DNA of 64,000 nucleotides from Paenibacillus sp. LHD-117 (GTDB taxonomy: Bacteria; Bacillota; Bacilli; Paenibacillales; Paenibacillaceae): contig NZ_JAVFVT010000005.1 in assembly GCF_030929555.1 (NCBI RefSeq), forward strand, positions 62,001-126,000, given 5' to 3'. Positions 34,229-43,627 of this stretch are shown one piece after another. The translations under genes were made by a program, and so were the position numbers. The notes under the pieces were generated by a model. That model searched no databases and was not told the origin of the DNA. It saw nothing but the letters and a program-made list of their open reading frames with translations. Numbering within the stretch: position 1 is the stretch's first letter; every line of letters begins with the position of its first letter.

Positions 34229-35317
34229 TTGAGCAGAAAAATTCGCATTGGCATTATCGGAAGCGGCGGAATCGCTGGTGGCCATCTTAGGGCCTATCAA
34301 CAAATGGAGGATGTCGAAATCGTAGGAGCGGCGGATATTATTCCCGGAAGAGCGGAGCAGTTCCTCTCCGCGGCGGGCCTAGGCGGTGCCTTGGCGTTCG
34401 AAGACCATCGCCGGCTGCTCGAGCTTGATCTGGACGGCGTCAGCGTCTGCACGCCGAACGTATCCCATTATCGCACGACGATAGACGCGCTGAGCGCGGG
34501 CAAGCACGTTCTGCTGGAAAAGCCGATGTCCGTTACGCTGGATGAAGCGATCGAGATGACGCAAGAGTCGAAGCGGACCGGCCGCATGCTGACCGTAGGC
34601 TTCCAGCCTCGCTACGACCCCAACATGAAATTGATTCGGCAAGTGATTCAAGAAGGAAAGCTCGGCAAGGTCTATTACGTGGAAGTAGGCGGCGGCCGCC
34701 GGAGAGGAATGCCTGGAGGCACCTTCATTCGCAAGGAGCTGGCAGGCGCGGGTGCGATGGCGGATATCGGCTGCTACTCCCTCGACTTCGCTCTTCAAGC
34801 ATTGGATTATCCGAAGCCATTAACCGTTTCGGCCGTGACGTCGAACTATTTTGGCACCAACCCGGCCTATCATCCGGAGGCGAACCGCTTCGATGTCGAG
34901 GATTTCGGCGCGGCCTTGATTCGTCTAGAAGGGGGCATTACGCTCCAGTTCAAAATATCCTGGGCGATGCATATGGATACGCTCGGCGCCTCCATGTTCC
35001 TTGGAACCGATGCGGGGCTGAAGGTGACGCCTCACGGACAAGGCCCTTGGTCAGGCGTTTGGGACGGGCAGGTCGGCAGCATGACGCTTTACCACGATCT
35101 GTTGGGCCAGCATACGCATACCCCGATTCCCCGCATCGAACATAACTTGAACGTGTTCGAGGAGAAAGTGAAGGACTTCGTCCGCGCCCTGCGCGAAGGC
35201 GGCGACGCGCCGATCCCGGCGTCGGAAATCCTGTACAACCAGGCGATCATCGACGGCATTCTCCGTTCCTCCGCCGCGGGCAAGGAAGTGGATATCGTGT
35301 TACCGGATTTGGGGTAG
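34229..35317 (+). CDS. Gfo/Idh/MocA-family oxidoreductase
   Basis: 362-residue NAD(P)-dependent dehydrogenase of the sugar/inositol oxidoreductase family. A Rossmann motif GIIGSGGIAGGH is at residues 8-19, and the conserved EKPMS carries the catalytic lysine. A GFQPRYDP-type segment and a mixed alpha/beta C-terminal domain follow. Start codon TTG with AAGGAG upstream. It is divergent from the allantoin operon and convergent with ywrA. Substrate cannot be told from sequence. Confidence 0.9.
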   Translation: MSRKIRIGIIGSGGIAGGHLRAYQQMEDVEIVGAADIIPGRAEQFLSAAGLGGALAFEDHRRLLELDLDGVSVCTPNVSHYRTTIDALSAGKHVLLEKPMSVTLDEAIEMTQESKRTGRMLTVGFQPRYDPNMKLIRQVIQEGKLGKVYYVEVGGGRRRGMPGGTFIRKELAGAGAMADIGCYSLDFALQALDYPKPLTVSAVTSNYFGTNPAYHPEANRFDVEDFGAALIRLEGGITLQFKISWAMHMDTLGASMFLGTDAGLKVTPHGQGPWSGVWDGQVGSMTLYHDLLGQHTHTPIPRIEHNLNVFEEKVKDFVRALREGGDAPIPASEILYNQAIIDGILRSSAAGKEVDIVLPDLG

Positions 35318-35340
35318 AGGACTTCTACTACGTCGGCTCG

Positions 35341-35892
35341 TTATATCGACAGATTCGGAATGACGAGACCGCCGTAGACGAATGCCGCGACGATGACGAG
35401 GGCGGGGTGGATTTTGCGGATCTGCATCGCCCAGAACGCGACTGCCGCGATAATAAGCGATTGCAGCCAGCCGATGGAAGCGATCGCGCTCTCTCCCATT
35501 TGCCAGGTGAGGAGCAGCATCATGATGGCGATCACGGGCTGCACCAGCAGCGTCATCCCTTTCACCGCCGGCGACTGCCGATGCTTCTGCAGCACGTTCA
35601 GCAAGATGATGAGCGCGACCGCGGAGGGCACGACGGTCGCCGCAAGCGCGAAGACGACGCCGACCCAGCCGCCGACATCGTAGCCGACGAACGCCGCGAT
35701 CTTCGTCGCGATCGGTCCGGGCAACGCGTTGCCAAGCGCAAGGATATTCGAGAACTCGGCTGGCGTGGACCATGCGTGATTCGTCACGATCTCGCGGTAC
35801 ATGAGCGGGATCGAGGCGGGTCCGCCGCCGTAGCCAAGTACATTCGCAACAAAAAATCCGATGATCAACTGAAGCCACTCAGTCCATTCCAC
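35341..35892 (-). CDS. ywrA: Chromate transporter, short CHR subunit (YwrA-like)
   Basis: 183-residue single-CHR-domain membrane protein, five to six hydrophobic segments, with GYGGGPASIPLMYREIV and ALGNALPGPIATKIAAFVGY. Short CHR proteins act as pairs, and it overlaps the second subunit gene by 14 bp. The pair may export chromate, but physiological substrates of short CHR pairs are often unknown. Order and Lrp-type neighbour match B. subtilis ywrC-ywrB-ywrA. Confidence 0.9.
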   Translation of the reverse strand: MEWTEWLQLIIGFFVANVLGYGGGPASIPLMYREIVTNHAWSTPAEFSNILALGNALPGPIATKIAAFVGYDVGGWVGVVFALAATVVPSAVALIILLNVLQKHRQSPAVKGMTLLVQPVIAIMMLLLTWQMGESAIASIGWLQSLIIAAVAFWAMQIRKIHPALVIVAAFVYGGLVIPNLSI

Positions 35893-36565
35893 GGGTCACG
35901 CCCCCATTCTCTTGCTGCCGATTCCTGGCTTCCTGCTCCCGCTTCAACATGCGTTCCTCCTTGCGTTTCTTCCAGGCTGCCGAGGTTCTTAGATGGAACG
36001 CTCCGTATCCCAAGAAAACAACGATAACGATTGCTGGATGTATATGCGCCAATTGAAGCAAACCGAACGCCAGCGCGAAGAAAGCGACGCCGACATAAAT
36101 ACCAAGCCCTTTAACCGCCCGCTCGCCAAACTCGTACGCCATAACGCCGAGCATCACTGCGATGACGGGAATGACCGCTCCGATCATGCCCTGTACAATA
36201 GCGGAGCCGCTCAGCCACTGGACGGCGGAGAGCAGCGCAATCATCGCGATGCCCGAAGGCACGATATGCGCGAGCACCGATACGACGGCTCCGAGGGCGC
36301 CTTTCCGGCGATAGCCAAGGTACGCGGCCATCTTCGTCGCGATGGGTCCGGGCAGCGCGTTGGCGAGCGCCAATATTTCGCCGAACTCCTCGTCCTCCAG
36401 CCATTTGTAATGCGTAACGGCCTCGTACCGGATGAGCGGGATGACGGACGGTCCGCCGCCGTAGCCGATCACGCCCGTTTTCATCATGGCCCATGCGAGC
36501 TGCAAGTAAGGGTTGCTTAGCTTGGAACTTTTCGCCGCTTTCGCTTCTTCCGCTGCTTCCCCCAT
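35879..36565 (-). CDS. ywrB: Chromate transporter, short CHR subunit (YwrB-like)
   Basis: 228-residue CHR-domain protein, partner of the next gene. Motifs GYGGGPSVIPLIRYEAV and LANALPGPIATKMAAYLGYR repeat those of YwrA. The C terminus is a charged tail (RKEERMLKREQEARNRQQEN) outside the domain. It starts 1 nt after the Lrp-type gene's stop, so translation is likely coupled to the regulator. Confidence 0.9.
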   Translation of the reverse strand: MGEAAEEAKAAKSSKLSNPYLQLAWAMMKTGVIGYGGGPSVIPLIRYEAVTHYKWLEDEEFGEILALANALPGPIATKMAAYLGYRRKGALGAVVSVLAHIVPSGIAMIALLSAVQWLSGSAIVQGMIGAVIPVIAVMLGVMAYEFGERAVKGLGIYVGVAFFALAFGLLQLAHIHPAIVIVVFLGYGAFHLRTSAAWKKRKEERMLKREQEARNRQQENGGVTRGMD

Positions 36566-36566
36566 G

Positions 36567-37052
36567 CTACAACCTCATCCCCATCCGGCTCTTGTACCGG
36601 TTGATCAGCAGCTGGCAATCGACGCTCATAATGCCTGGCAGGACGTACAGCTTCTCCTTCATGAACCGTTCCATCTCCGCGTTGTTGCGGAACAGGCCGT
36701 GCATATGCAGCTTGCTCGGTCCCGTCATATGATAAAGACTCGTCACGTACGGCTCCGTCGACAGCTGATCCGCCGCTTCGTACAGATGCTTTGGTTCCAC
36801 TTCTACGTTAAAGAACGCGGATACCTGGATGCCAATGCGCTCCGGATTGATGACGGCCGTGAATCGTTCAATGACGCCCGCCTCCATCAATGCGTTGACC
36901 CTTGCCTGAACGGCGACCCGGGACAGGCCAATCTCCTTGGCCAGATCCGTGTACGACATTCTCCCGTTCGCGTTCAGTTCCCTAATGATCCGGCGGTCGA
37001 TATCGTCGATTTCCACCGTCACCGGTTCCGCCTCGTCCCATTGTTCGTGCAT
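36567..37052 (-). CDS. ywrC: Lrp/AsnC-family regulator (YwrC-like)
   Basis: 161-residue regulator: helix-turn-helix at about residues 20-65 ([20 protein letters not shown]) and a RAM/AsnC effector domain after it. It leads the ywrCBA operon and is divergent from the gamma-glutamyltransferase gene ywrD, so it probably controls both. The effector is likely an amino acid, by family habit. Confidence 0.9.
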   Translation of the reverse strand: MHEQWDEAEPVTVEIDDIDRRIIRELNANGRMSYTDLAKEIGLSRVAVQARVNALMEAGVIERFTAVINPERIGIQVSAFFNVEVEPKHLYEAADQLSTEPYVTSLYHMTGPSKLHMHGLFRNNAEMERFMKEKLYVLPGIMSVDCQLLINRYKSRMGMRL

Positions 37053-37273
37053 CGTCGCCAGCCCCCATCCTTCTTTTATATCTTTCGAATCGTCGGTTCA
37101 TTCCCGATTTCCATTACGATATGTATTAATATATACGCCATCTCATACGTTTTCAATATAAAAAATAATCTCCACTTACTTTACTGTTGCGCACTTCAGG
37201 GGTTGGTGGTATTTTAATAGCATATTGTTGTGTGAACTTATCTGTCATCATGAAGATCGGGAGAGTGAGCAGG

Positions 37274-38854
37274 ATGAACCAATCGGTTATCGGCACGGAG
37301 ACGATGGTCGTCAGTCCGCACTATTTGGCTACGGCGGCGGGCGCACGCGTCCTTGCGCAAGGCGGCAACGCATTCGACGCGGCCGTCGCGATCAGCGCTT
37401 GCCTTGCCGTCGTTTATCCGCACATGACCAGCCTCGGAGGAGACTCGTTCTGGCTCACCTACCATGCGGCCGAGAGAACGATGCGAGGGTACAACGCAAG
37501 CGGAAGATCGGGGTACAAAGCCAACTTGGACGCTTACGCCGGACTGGGCGCCATTCCGAATCGGGGCGTCCGCTCCGTCGTGACGGTGCCCGGCATGGTG
37601 GACGGATGGGATGCGGTGCAGCGCTCATATGGGAAGCTTTCGTGGGGAGAGGTGCTTTCGCCCGCAATAGGCTACGCCGAGACCGGCTTTCCGATGACGG
37701 GAAATCAATACGGGTTCACCGTGGAGCACGCGGGCATGCTAGCCGCGACGCCGGAGACGGCGGCCGTTTATTTGCCGGGAGGCCGGGCGGCGCGGCCGGG
37801 CGAGAGGTTTAAACAAACGGACATGGCCGCGACGCTTCGGAGGCTCGCGACAGGCGGACGGGACGATTTTTATAAGGGGGACACGGCGAAGGAAATCGCG
37901 TCGTTCCTGGAGCGGCACGGCGGCTTGCTGGGGCTGGACGACCTGGCCGACCATCATGGCGATTGGGTCGATCCGGTATCCGGTTCATACCGCGGATATG
38001 ATTTGTTCCAAATGCCCCCGAACTCGCAAGGCTTTACGGGCATCATGGCGCTGCACATTCTCGAAAACTTCGACTTTGCCGCTGTGGAGCATGGCTCTTA
38101 CGAGTACTACCAACTGTGCGTGGAGGCGCTCAAGCTTAGCTTCCGCGACCGCAATGCGCACCTGACGGACCCGGCATTCTCGGCCGTTCCGCTGGATCGG
38201 CTGCTGGACAAAGGTTATGCCGCGCAGCTAGCGGCGACCATCGATCTAAGTCGGGCCAGCTCGCAGCAGGCGGAGCCGCTTGGCAGCGATACGGCTTATG
38301 CGGCCGTCGTCGACAAGGAAGGCAACGCCGTCTCCTTCATCCAGAGCCTCTACTTCGAGTTCGGCTCGGGCGTCGTCGCGGGTCGCACCGGCGTGCTGTT
38401 GCAAAACCGCGGATCATTTTTCTCGCTGGATCCCGGACATGTGAACCGTCTGCAGCCGGGCAAGCGCACGTTCCATACGCTGATGCCGGCCATGGCCTGC
38501 CAAGGCGGCAAGCCCGTCCTGCTGTACGGCACGCAAGGCGGCGAAGGCCAGCCGCAGACGCAAACCGCGCTGTTCACGCGAATGGTCGATTACGGAATGG
38601 ACCCGCAGTCGGCAATCGACGCGCCGCGCTGGGTATGGGGCCGCACCTGGGGCGAGCCCACGCAGGAGCTGAAAGTGGAAGGCCGCGTGCCGGACGACAC
38701 GCTAGTCAGGCTGAGCGCCGCAGGCCATCTCGTCCGCAAGGTCGCCGACTTCGACGGCATCATGGGCCACGCCCACGCGATTCGCCGCGACGAAAGAGGG
38801 TTCCTGCAAGGCGGCGCCGACCGCCGTAGCGACGGCAGCGCGCTCGGCTGGTAG
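37274..38854 (+). CDS. ywrD: Gamma-glutamyltransferase-family protein (YwrD-like)
   Basis: 526-residue Ntn-hydrolase of the gamma-glutamyltranspeptidase family, autocleaved before a threonine nucleophile; Thr340 in GSDTAYAAVVDKEGNAVSF fits. I start at ATG 37274 with AGCAGG upstream; the longer frame would add 29 poorly conserved residues. No signal peptide is seen, so like YwrD it may be cytoplasmic, unlike secreted GGT. Divergent from ywrC; an amidase gene follows after 160 bp. It may hydrolyse gamma-glutamyl or acyl amides. Confidence 0.88.
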   Translation: MNQSVIGTETMVVSPHYLATAAGARVLAQGGNAFDAAVAISACLAVVYPHMTSLGGDSFWLTYHAAERTMRGYNASGRSGYKANLDAYAGLGAIPNRGVRSVVTVPGMVDGWDAVQRSYGKLSWGEVLSPAIGYAETGFPMTGNQYGFTVEHAGMLAATPETAAVYLPGGRAARPGERFKQTDMAATLRRLATGGRDDFYKGDTAKEIASFLERHGGLLGLDDLADHHGDWVDPVSGSYRGYDLFQMPPNSQGFTGIMALHILENFDFAAVEHGSYEYYQLCVEALKLSFRDRNAHLTDPAFSAVPLDRLLDKGYAAQLAATIDLSRASSQQAEPLGSDTAYAAVVDKEGNAVSFIQSLYFEFGSGVVAGRTGVLLQNRGSFFSLDPGHVNRLQPGKRTFHTLMPAMACQGGKPVLLYGTQGGEGQPQTQTALFTRMVDYGMDPQSAIDAPRWVWGRTWGEPTQELKVEGRVPDDTLVRLSAAGHLVRKVADFDGIMGHAHAIRRDERGFLQGGADRRSDGSALGW

Positions 38855-39014
38855 GCGAGGGGCGCGGCTCAGAGGCCGCTTTGTGGCGCCGGCGGCCGGG
38901 ATTTCCGCGCTGCAGGTTCGTTTCGCGGACTTACTGCAATTAGCGCGCTAAACCCGGCTGCTTCGTCGGTCTCGCCAACATAAGAACCACCAATCAGGCT
39001 AAGGAGGTCAAACG

Positions 39015-40271
39015 ATGGATCCATGGAATGTTTACGCGAACGAGAACATATCGGAAGAAGCGACGGGCACTGGCCCCCTCGATGGCCTAACCTTCGCCAT
39101 CAAAGACGTTTTTGCGATCAAAGGACATACGTCCGGCGCTGGCAATCCGTCTTGGCTGCGGACCCACGGTCCCGCGGAGCGGCATTCCGCCGTGGTGGAG
39201 CTGCTGCTGAAGAATGGCGCACGGCTGCGCGGAACGACGATCACGGACGAGCTCATGTTCAGCATTAACGGAGAGAACGTTCACTATGGCACACCAGTCA
39301 ACCCCGCCGCCCCGGATCGCATCCCGGGCGGCTCCTCCAGCGGGTCGGCCGTCGCGGCGGCTGCCGGGCTTGCGGATTTTGCCGTAGGCACGGATACCGG
39401 CGGTTCGGTCAGGGTTCCATCTTCATACTGCGGCGTGTACGGCATCCGCCCGACGCATGGCGCGGTCAGCGCGGAAGGCCTCATCCCGCTCGCTCCCGGC
39501 TTCGATACGGTCGGATGGATGGCGCGTGATGCGAGGACATTGCTAAACGTGGGAAAAGTGCTTTTGGAAACTGAGGCGTTCAACGACGAGCAAGCCAGCA
39601 GCGAACAGGAAAGGAATAGCGACGACTCCCTCAGCTCTCCCTTTGCCGAACCAGCACCTACACACGGCTTCACGCGCCTCCTCATTGCGGAAGATATGTG
39701 GAATTTGGCCGACGAATCGACGAGAGCCGCCCTTGCCGCGTGTTTGCCTTCCCTCTCGGAGATGGTGGCGGAAGGCGAATCCATAACGACAGCTCCCGAA
39801 GAACGCGGCCTTAACGATTGGAAAAACGCGTTCCGGATCATTCAAGGCCATGAAATCTGGGGCATGCACGGCGAATGGATTACGCAAACGCAGCCTGTCT
39901 TCGGCGCGGACATCGGCGAGCGGTTCAAATGGGCGTCCACGATCGGAGAATGCGAGCTGCAACAAGCATTGGTCGTTCAGCAAACGGCCATTCGACGGAT
40001 GGGAGAGCTGCTGGACGAGCATACGATTCTCGTCGCGCCTACCGTTCCTTCCGTTACGCCGCTCAAGAACGGCACCGGCGAGGAAGTGGAGCAACGTCGC
40101 CAACAGACGTTCCAGCTTTGCTGCGTGGCAGGCCTAGCCGGCTTGCCGCAAGCGACCATGCCGATTGCCGGCGAAGGCGGTCTGCCAGTCGGCCTGTCCT
40201 TTATCGCGGCCCGCGGCCAGGACCTCAGACTATTGCAGTGGCTGGTTTCTGCATCAGATATATTAAAATGA
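39015..40271 (+). CDS. Amidase signature family protein
   Basis: 418-residue amidase. The Ser-cisSer-Lys triad is visible: Lys30 in FAIKDVFAIKG, the cis-Ser and nucleophile in PGGSSSGSAVAAAAG and TDTGGSVRVPSSYCGVYGIRP. Length is at the short end of the family, similar to AtzF/indoleacetamide hydrolase-like enzymes. An AAGGAGG ribosome site precedes the start. It follows ywrD in the same direction, possibly cotranscribed, which hints at amide or gamma-glutamyl compound breakdown. Confidence 0.9.
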   Translation: MDPWNVYANENISEEATGTGPLDGLTFAIKDVFAIKGHTSGAGNPSWLRTHGPAERHSAVVELLLKNGARLRGTTITDELMFSINGENVHYGTPVNPAAPDRIPGGSSSGSAVAAAAGLADFAVGTDTGGSVRVPSSYCGVYGIRPTHGAVSAEGLIPLAPGFDTVGWMARDARTLLNVGKVLLETEAFNDEQASSEQERNSDDSLSSPFAEPAPTHGFTRLLIAEDMWNLADESTRAALAACLPSLSEMVAEGESITTAPEERGLNDWKNAFRIIQGHEIWGMHGEWITQTQPVFGADIGERFKWASTIGECELQQALVVQQTAIRRMGELLDEHTILVAPTVPSVTPLKNGTGEEVEQRRQQTFQLCCVAGLAGLPQATMPIAGEGGLPVGLSFIAARGQDLRLLQWLVSASDILK

Positions 40272-40375
40272 ATTTCCTTCCTTGATAAGAGCATCTTTGT
40301 TTTAAAAGTCGGAATAACCGTATAGGGGTGTGATAGAATTTTAGTATAGTAAGACAAATTTGAGGGCGGTGCGAC

Positions 40376-40627
40376 ATGGACCTTAATGCGAGATTGGAAA
40401 GCGAAATTCGGACCAAATACCAAATTACAATTCCAGAGGAAATACGCGTGAAAGCAAATTTGGCCGTAGGCGACAAATTGTTATGGCAATACGATGAAGT
40501 TCGTGACGACATCATTGTCATGCCAAAACCTAAATCGTTCTCAGACAAATTGTGGGGGCTGGGAAAAGAATTATGGGCGAATGAGTCCAGCGACGATTAC
40601 GTTCGGAAGGAGCGAGAAAACTGGTGA
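40376..40627 (+). CDS. AbrB/MazE-like antitoxin (VapB type)
   Basis: 83-residue protein with an N-terminal AbrB-type swapped-hairpin DNA-binding fold (TKYQITIPEEIRVKANLAVG) and a C-terminal tail for toxin binding (DDYVRKERENW). Its stop overlaps the PIN toxin start by 4 bp (GTGA), the usual antitoxin-toxin coupling. The local sequence is visibly more AT-rich than neighbours, consistent with acquisition. Confidence 0.85.
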   Translation: MDLNARLESEIRTKYQITIPEEIRVKANLAVGDKLLWQYDEVRDDIIVMPKPKSFSDKLWGLGKELWANESSDDYVRKERENW

Positions 40628-41067
40628 GTGTTCTTCCCCTTTCTACATTTAAGAGAGTAGCATTGGATACGAATATTTTCATCTATGTCTTTGAACAACA
40701 TCCCGAATTTGGAGAGAAAGCCAAGTGGTTGCTCGAGAATATAGAGCGTGGAACATACTCGGCCACTGCATCTACCCTCTCACTGACCGAGATTTTAGTG
40801 AAACCAATCCGGGACGCAAATCTGGCATTAGAGAAACAATATTAGCTTTTGTTTACTCATTTCCCCAACTTATCTATTGTGCCGGTTGACAATTCGGTCG
40901 CCGAACAGGCTGCTTTCTTAAGAGGTAAGTATGGATTAAGAACGCCAGATGCGATTGTAGTCGCTTCGGCAATCGTTTCGCAAGCCGAGGTATTGGTTTT
41001 TGTTACGTATGATTTACGCCTGGAACAAGTGGAGGAAATACCTTGCAGACTTATACATCAAATCTGA
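40624..41067 (+). pseudogene. PIN-domain toxin (VapC type) interrupted by an in-frame amber codon
   Basis: A 147-codon PIN ribonuclease frame from GTG 40624 is interrupted by a single TAG at 40843-40845 (codon 74). Both halves are in one frame and carry the expected acidic residues: D16 in ALDTNIFIYVFE, E in SLTEILVK, D in LRTPDAIVVASAI and D in VTYDLRLEQ. The stop falls in a helix after ALEKQY and before LLFTHFPNLSIVPVD. Without suppression the product lacks two active-site acids. All else is intact, so the lesion looks recent, or the strain reads through. Confidence 0.85.
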
Positions 41068-41117
41068 AACAGCGGATCCATCGGACGATTGCTTCCATCC
41101 GACAGACCCGCTGTTTT
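41067..41117. terminator. Terminator between the vapC-like and membrane protein genes
   Basis: AAACAGCGG (41067-41075) pairs with CCGCTGTTT (41108-41116), enclosing an inner TCGGA/TCCGA hairpin. It lies between convergent genes and may serve both. Confidence 0.75.
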
Positions 41118-41165
41118 GCTGCCCGCCGAGATGATCCTTATCCCGGCATGAGCGACCTGCTCGCC

Positions 41166-42539
41166 CTACTGCATCGGCATCCAGCCAACCTTCCAAATGC
41201 CTGCGTCGTTCCTGACGATTTGGAAGCCGTAAACCTCCTCCGAGGTACCTCCGCCCACCGGAGAGATGCGGATGAGCGCATGGTCTTCCTCGGTCAACTC
41301 GACTTCCTCTTTCAGCGTATAGCCCTGCTTAAGCTTTGCCCATAATTGCCACGTACGCTCCACGCCCTGCTGATCGCGCGAAAGGTCATTCTTATACGAC
41401 TCGTAGCTAGGCACTCCGTGATCCGGGTCATCGATAAACAGTGCATACGCCGTCTCGTGATCCCCTGCCTCTTGCGCCTGCACATAGTAGCGAAAAATCT
41501 GAATCGGCGACAGTCCGCGAAGAAGCTCCTCATCATGATTAGCGGCAAATTGCCCGTACTGTTCCATCTCTTCGGCTGTAAGCAACCACCGTTCTTGCAT
41601 GGCTGACGATAACAACCGCCGCGCCTCGCTCTCCGCCAGGAACGGATTCGGCACAAAATCGCTCTCCTCGATATAGCCTGCGAAGCCCCCCGCCGCCCCG
41701 ATCCGGTAACGCCCGTCTTCCCGTTTTTCTTGCACCACGATAGGGTTGAAGGCCGATAGTTCGATCTTCCCGCCGTCCTCGCCGAGAACGATCGCGCCTT
41801 GCCGCAGAACTCCCTCCTTCGCCAGAGTCGGATTCCATGCGTCGAGCTCCGTCTTCTTCACCCAGAACTCGCCGCCATACGGCTGATCATAGGTGATCAT
41901 ATCGATGCAGACCCAATCCTCGTACTCCTTCGTCACCCTAACGACCTTCCCGGAAGCGAGTTCGAATCCCGAAGGCTCGGGTTCATGCGGATTGAAGCGG
42001 AATGCCACGGGTTTCCCAACAAGCATCAAATATGGCTCAACGGCAACAACCGACCGCTCCTCCCCGTCTGACGTCAGATACCATTCGTTCACCCACCCTG
42101 CGCGGCCTGCCTGCTCCACCCGGGCGAAACCGCCCGCACTCTCTTTCACTTCCACCGGAACCCCGGGCTCTACCAGAAATTCGGGCTCATGCATGGTAAA
42201 AGAATCCGGCTCGGCATAAGCCCCCGTCTCACCCTTGACGTATTTCACTTTGGACTGCGGACTCTCGGAAGGCGTCGGCTGAGCCTCGGAAGGCACCGGG
42301 TTCGGCACCGAAACGACGGGGTCGTCTCCGAACCAACTTGGTTGCCGCAAGCTAACAAAAAGAACGAGCAGGACCGCCGCAGCCGCGCCCGCCGCCCAAT
42401 GCCAGCCGCGTAAACCCGGGCGCTTCCGGTCATGATTCGCAAGCTCCGAGATTCGGCGCCGCTTCTCCTCCGTGAACGTTCTTTCGCGGAACGGCCCCGT
42501 CTTCATGCGCTCGTACCAATCCGGCCTAGATTCGCTCAT
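41166..42539 (-). CDS. Single-pass membrane protein with SH3-like extracellular region, putative anti-sigma factor
   Basis: 457 residues: a charged cytoplasmic N-terminus (~45 residues, EEKRRRISELANHDRKRP), one transmembrane helix (WAAGAAAAVLLVLFVSL), and a large outer part with SH3b-like stretches (VEVKESAGGFARVEQAGRAG WVNEWYL) repeated more weakly later. It overlaps the sigma gene end by 14 bp. Position and topology suggest a sigma regulator sensing the envelope, but no known anti-sigma motif is certain. I start at ATG 42539, with GGGAG 9 nt upstream. Confidence 0.7.
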   Translation of the reverse strand: MSESRPDWYERMKTGPFRERTFTEEKRRRISELANHDRKRPGLRGWHWAAGAAAAVLLVLFVSLRQPSWFGDDPVVSVPNPVPSEAQPTPSESPQSKVKYVKGETGAYAEPDSFTMHEPEFLVEPGVPVEVKESAGGFARVEQAGRAGWVNEWYLTSDGEERSVVAVEPYLMLVGKPVAFRFNPHEPEPSGFELASGKVVRVTKEYEDWVCIDMITYDQPYGGEFWVKKTELDAWNPTLAKEGVLRQGAIVLGEDGGKIELSAFNPIVVQEKREDGRYRIGAAGGFAGYIEESDFVPNPFLAESEARRLLSSAMQERWLLTAEEMEQYGQFAANHDEELLRGLSPIQIFRYYVQAQEAGDHETAYALFIDDPDHGVPSYESYKNDLSRDQQGVERTWQLWAKLKQGYTLKEEVELTEEDHALIRISPVGGGTSEEVYGFQIVRNDAGIWKVGWMPMQ

Positions 42540-43075
42540 ACAAGGCATCTCCCTTCCAAGCTTCCGCGGCCTTGCGACGGGCGCGGGACAGGCGGGACTT
42601 CACCGTTCCAACGGATAACCCCGTCAGCTCGGCCATCTCCTTGACGCTCAGGTCGTACTTTGCGTCAAGCACAAGCAGTTCGCGGTATTTGGCGGGCAAA
42701 CACATGACCGTCTCCCAAATTTCGTCCGTGAACCGGTTGCCTAACGCTTCCGATTCCGCCGAAGGCGAGTCCCCCCGCCGCTCTACTCGATCCATCAGCG
42801 TAACCCTCCTCAGAAACGCCGACCGGCGGTAATTAAACGCGCAGTTCCGCGTAATGGCGAACAGCCAGGTTTGCATCGACGATTCCCCTCGGTAACGGCT
42901 CAGACCGCGGAACACGTTCAGGAACACCTCTTGAGAAATATCATCCGTAAAGTCCGCTCGTTTGGAGGAAATAAGCGTAGTTCCACACTTCTTGGCCATG
43001 CAGACGCATCAGATCGTTCAGGTCGTCTGGCGAGAATCGCTCCACGAACTTCCAATAGTCCTGCTCCACTCCCAT
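42526..43075 (-). pseudogene. ECF RNA polymerase sigma factor gene with frameshift
   Basis: A frame from 43075 encodes the normal ECF start (MRLHGQEVWNYAYFL, region 2.1) but hits TGA at 42941. The next frame encodes the rest, SSKRADFTDDISQEVFLNVF through region 4 (KEMAELTGLSVGTVKSRLS). Joining FL to SKRADFTDD restores a standard sigma-70 region 2; the shift lies in the CCTCC run at 42964-42968 and fits a 2-nt loss (or 1-nt gain). The 157-residue ORF alone would start MAKKCGTTLISS, which is not sigma sequence. Real lesion, sequencing error and programmed shift remain possible. Confidence 0.82.
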
Positions 43076-43140
43076 CACCTCTACCCAATTAGACACATCA
43101 AGCGACGATTAGGTTCCCGATTTCCCGACAAGTCCCCAAA

Positions 43141-43172
43141 AAAAGAAAAAGAACCGCGCTCGCGCACGGCTC
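43141..43172 (-). terminator. Terminator after the DUF1801 gene
   Basis: GAACCG...CGGCTC stem with inner GCGC pairing (43151-43172), then a T-rich tail on the minus strand (TTTTTCTTTTTTT). Confidence 0.78.
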
Positions 43173-43192
43173 CCCAAAAAAGCTTTTTCGCT

Positions 43193-43627
43193 TTATTCGC
43201 TTACCCCGGAAGGATACTTCTCGTTCATATGAGCGACCGACTCCGTTATCATCGTCTTCAACACGTCCAGGTCGATGTCCGCCAGTTTGTTCACGTAGAG
43301 GCAAGCTACGCTCATTGTATGTTTCCCGAGACTCTTCAGCCTCTCTTCCCACTTCGGCTCGCCCGGGTCCAGGTAAAGGCTGATCTTCGCCTTGCGCGGG
43401 GAGAAACCGACGATCGGCGCATTCCCTTCATGACCGGACGCATATTTGTAATGATACGACCCGAAGCCGATAAGGCTAGGTCCCCACATTTTCGCTTCGA
43501 GGCCGGTCGTCTCCGTGAACAGATCAAGCAGCCGGTACGCGTCCTCGCGTTTCTTCGGACTGTCTACCGCCTCGATAAATTCGAACACGCTGCTGTCCGT
43601 CATCTTCATTTTTGCCTCGTACGCCAT
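43193..43627 (-). CDS. DUF1801 (YdhG-like) family protein
   Basis: 144-residue soluble protein matching the DUF1801/YdhG_co domain: SPKKREDAYRLLDLF, KMWGPSLIGFGSYHYKYASG and FSPRKAKISLYL are typical. Members resemble frataxin-like or iron-chaperone folds, but biochemical function is unsettled. It is a single gene with its own terminator, between the sigma locus and an ABC export operon. Confidence 0.88.
   Translation of the reverse strand: MAYEAKMKMTDSSVFEFIEAVDSPKKREDAYRLLDLFTETTGLEAKMWGPSLIGFGSYHYKYASGHEGNAPIVGFSPRKAKISLYLDPGEPKWEERLKSLGKHTMSVACLYVNKLADIDLDVLKTMITESVAHMNEKYPSGVSE

Noticed and set aside
42526-42999. 157-residue sigma factor starting MAKKCGTTL as an intact gene
   Set aside because: Its first ~10 residues are out-of-frame sequence; the genuine N terminus is in the other frame from 43075.
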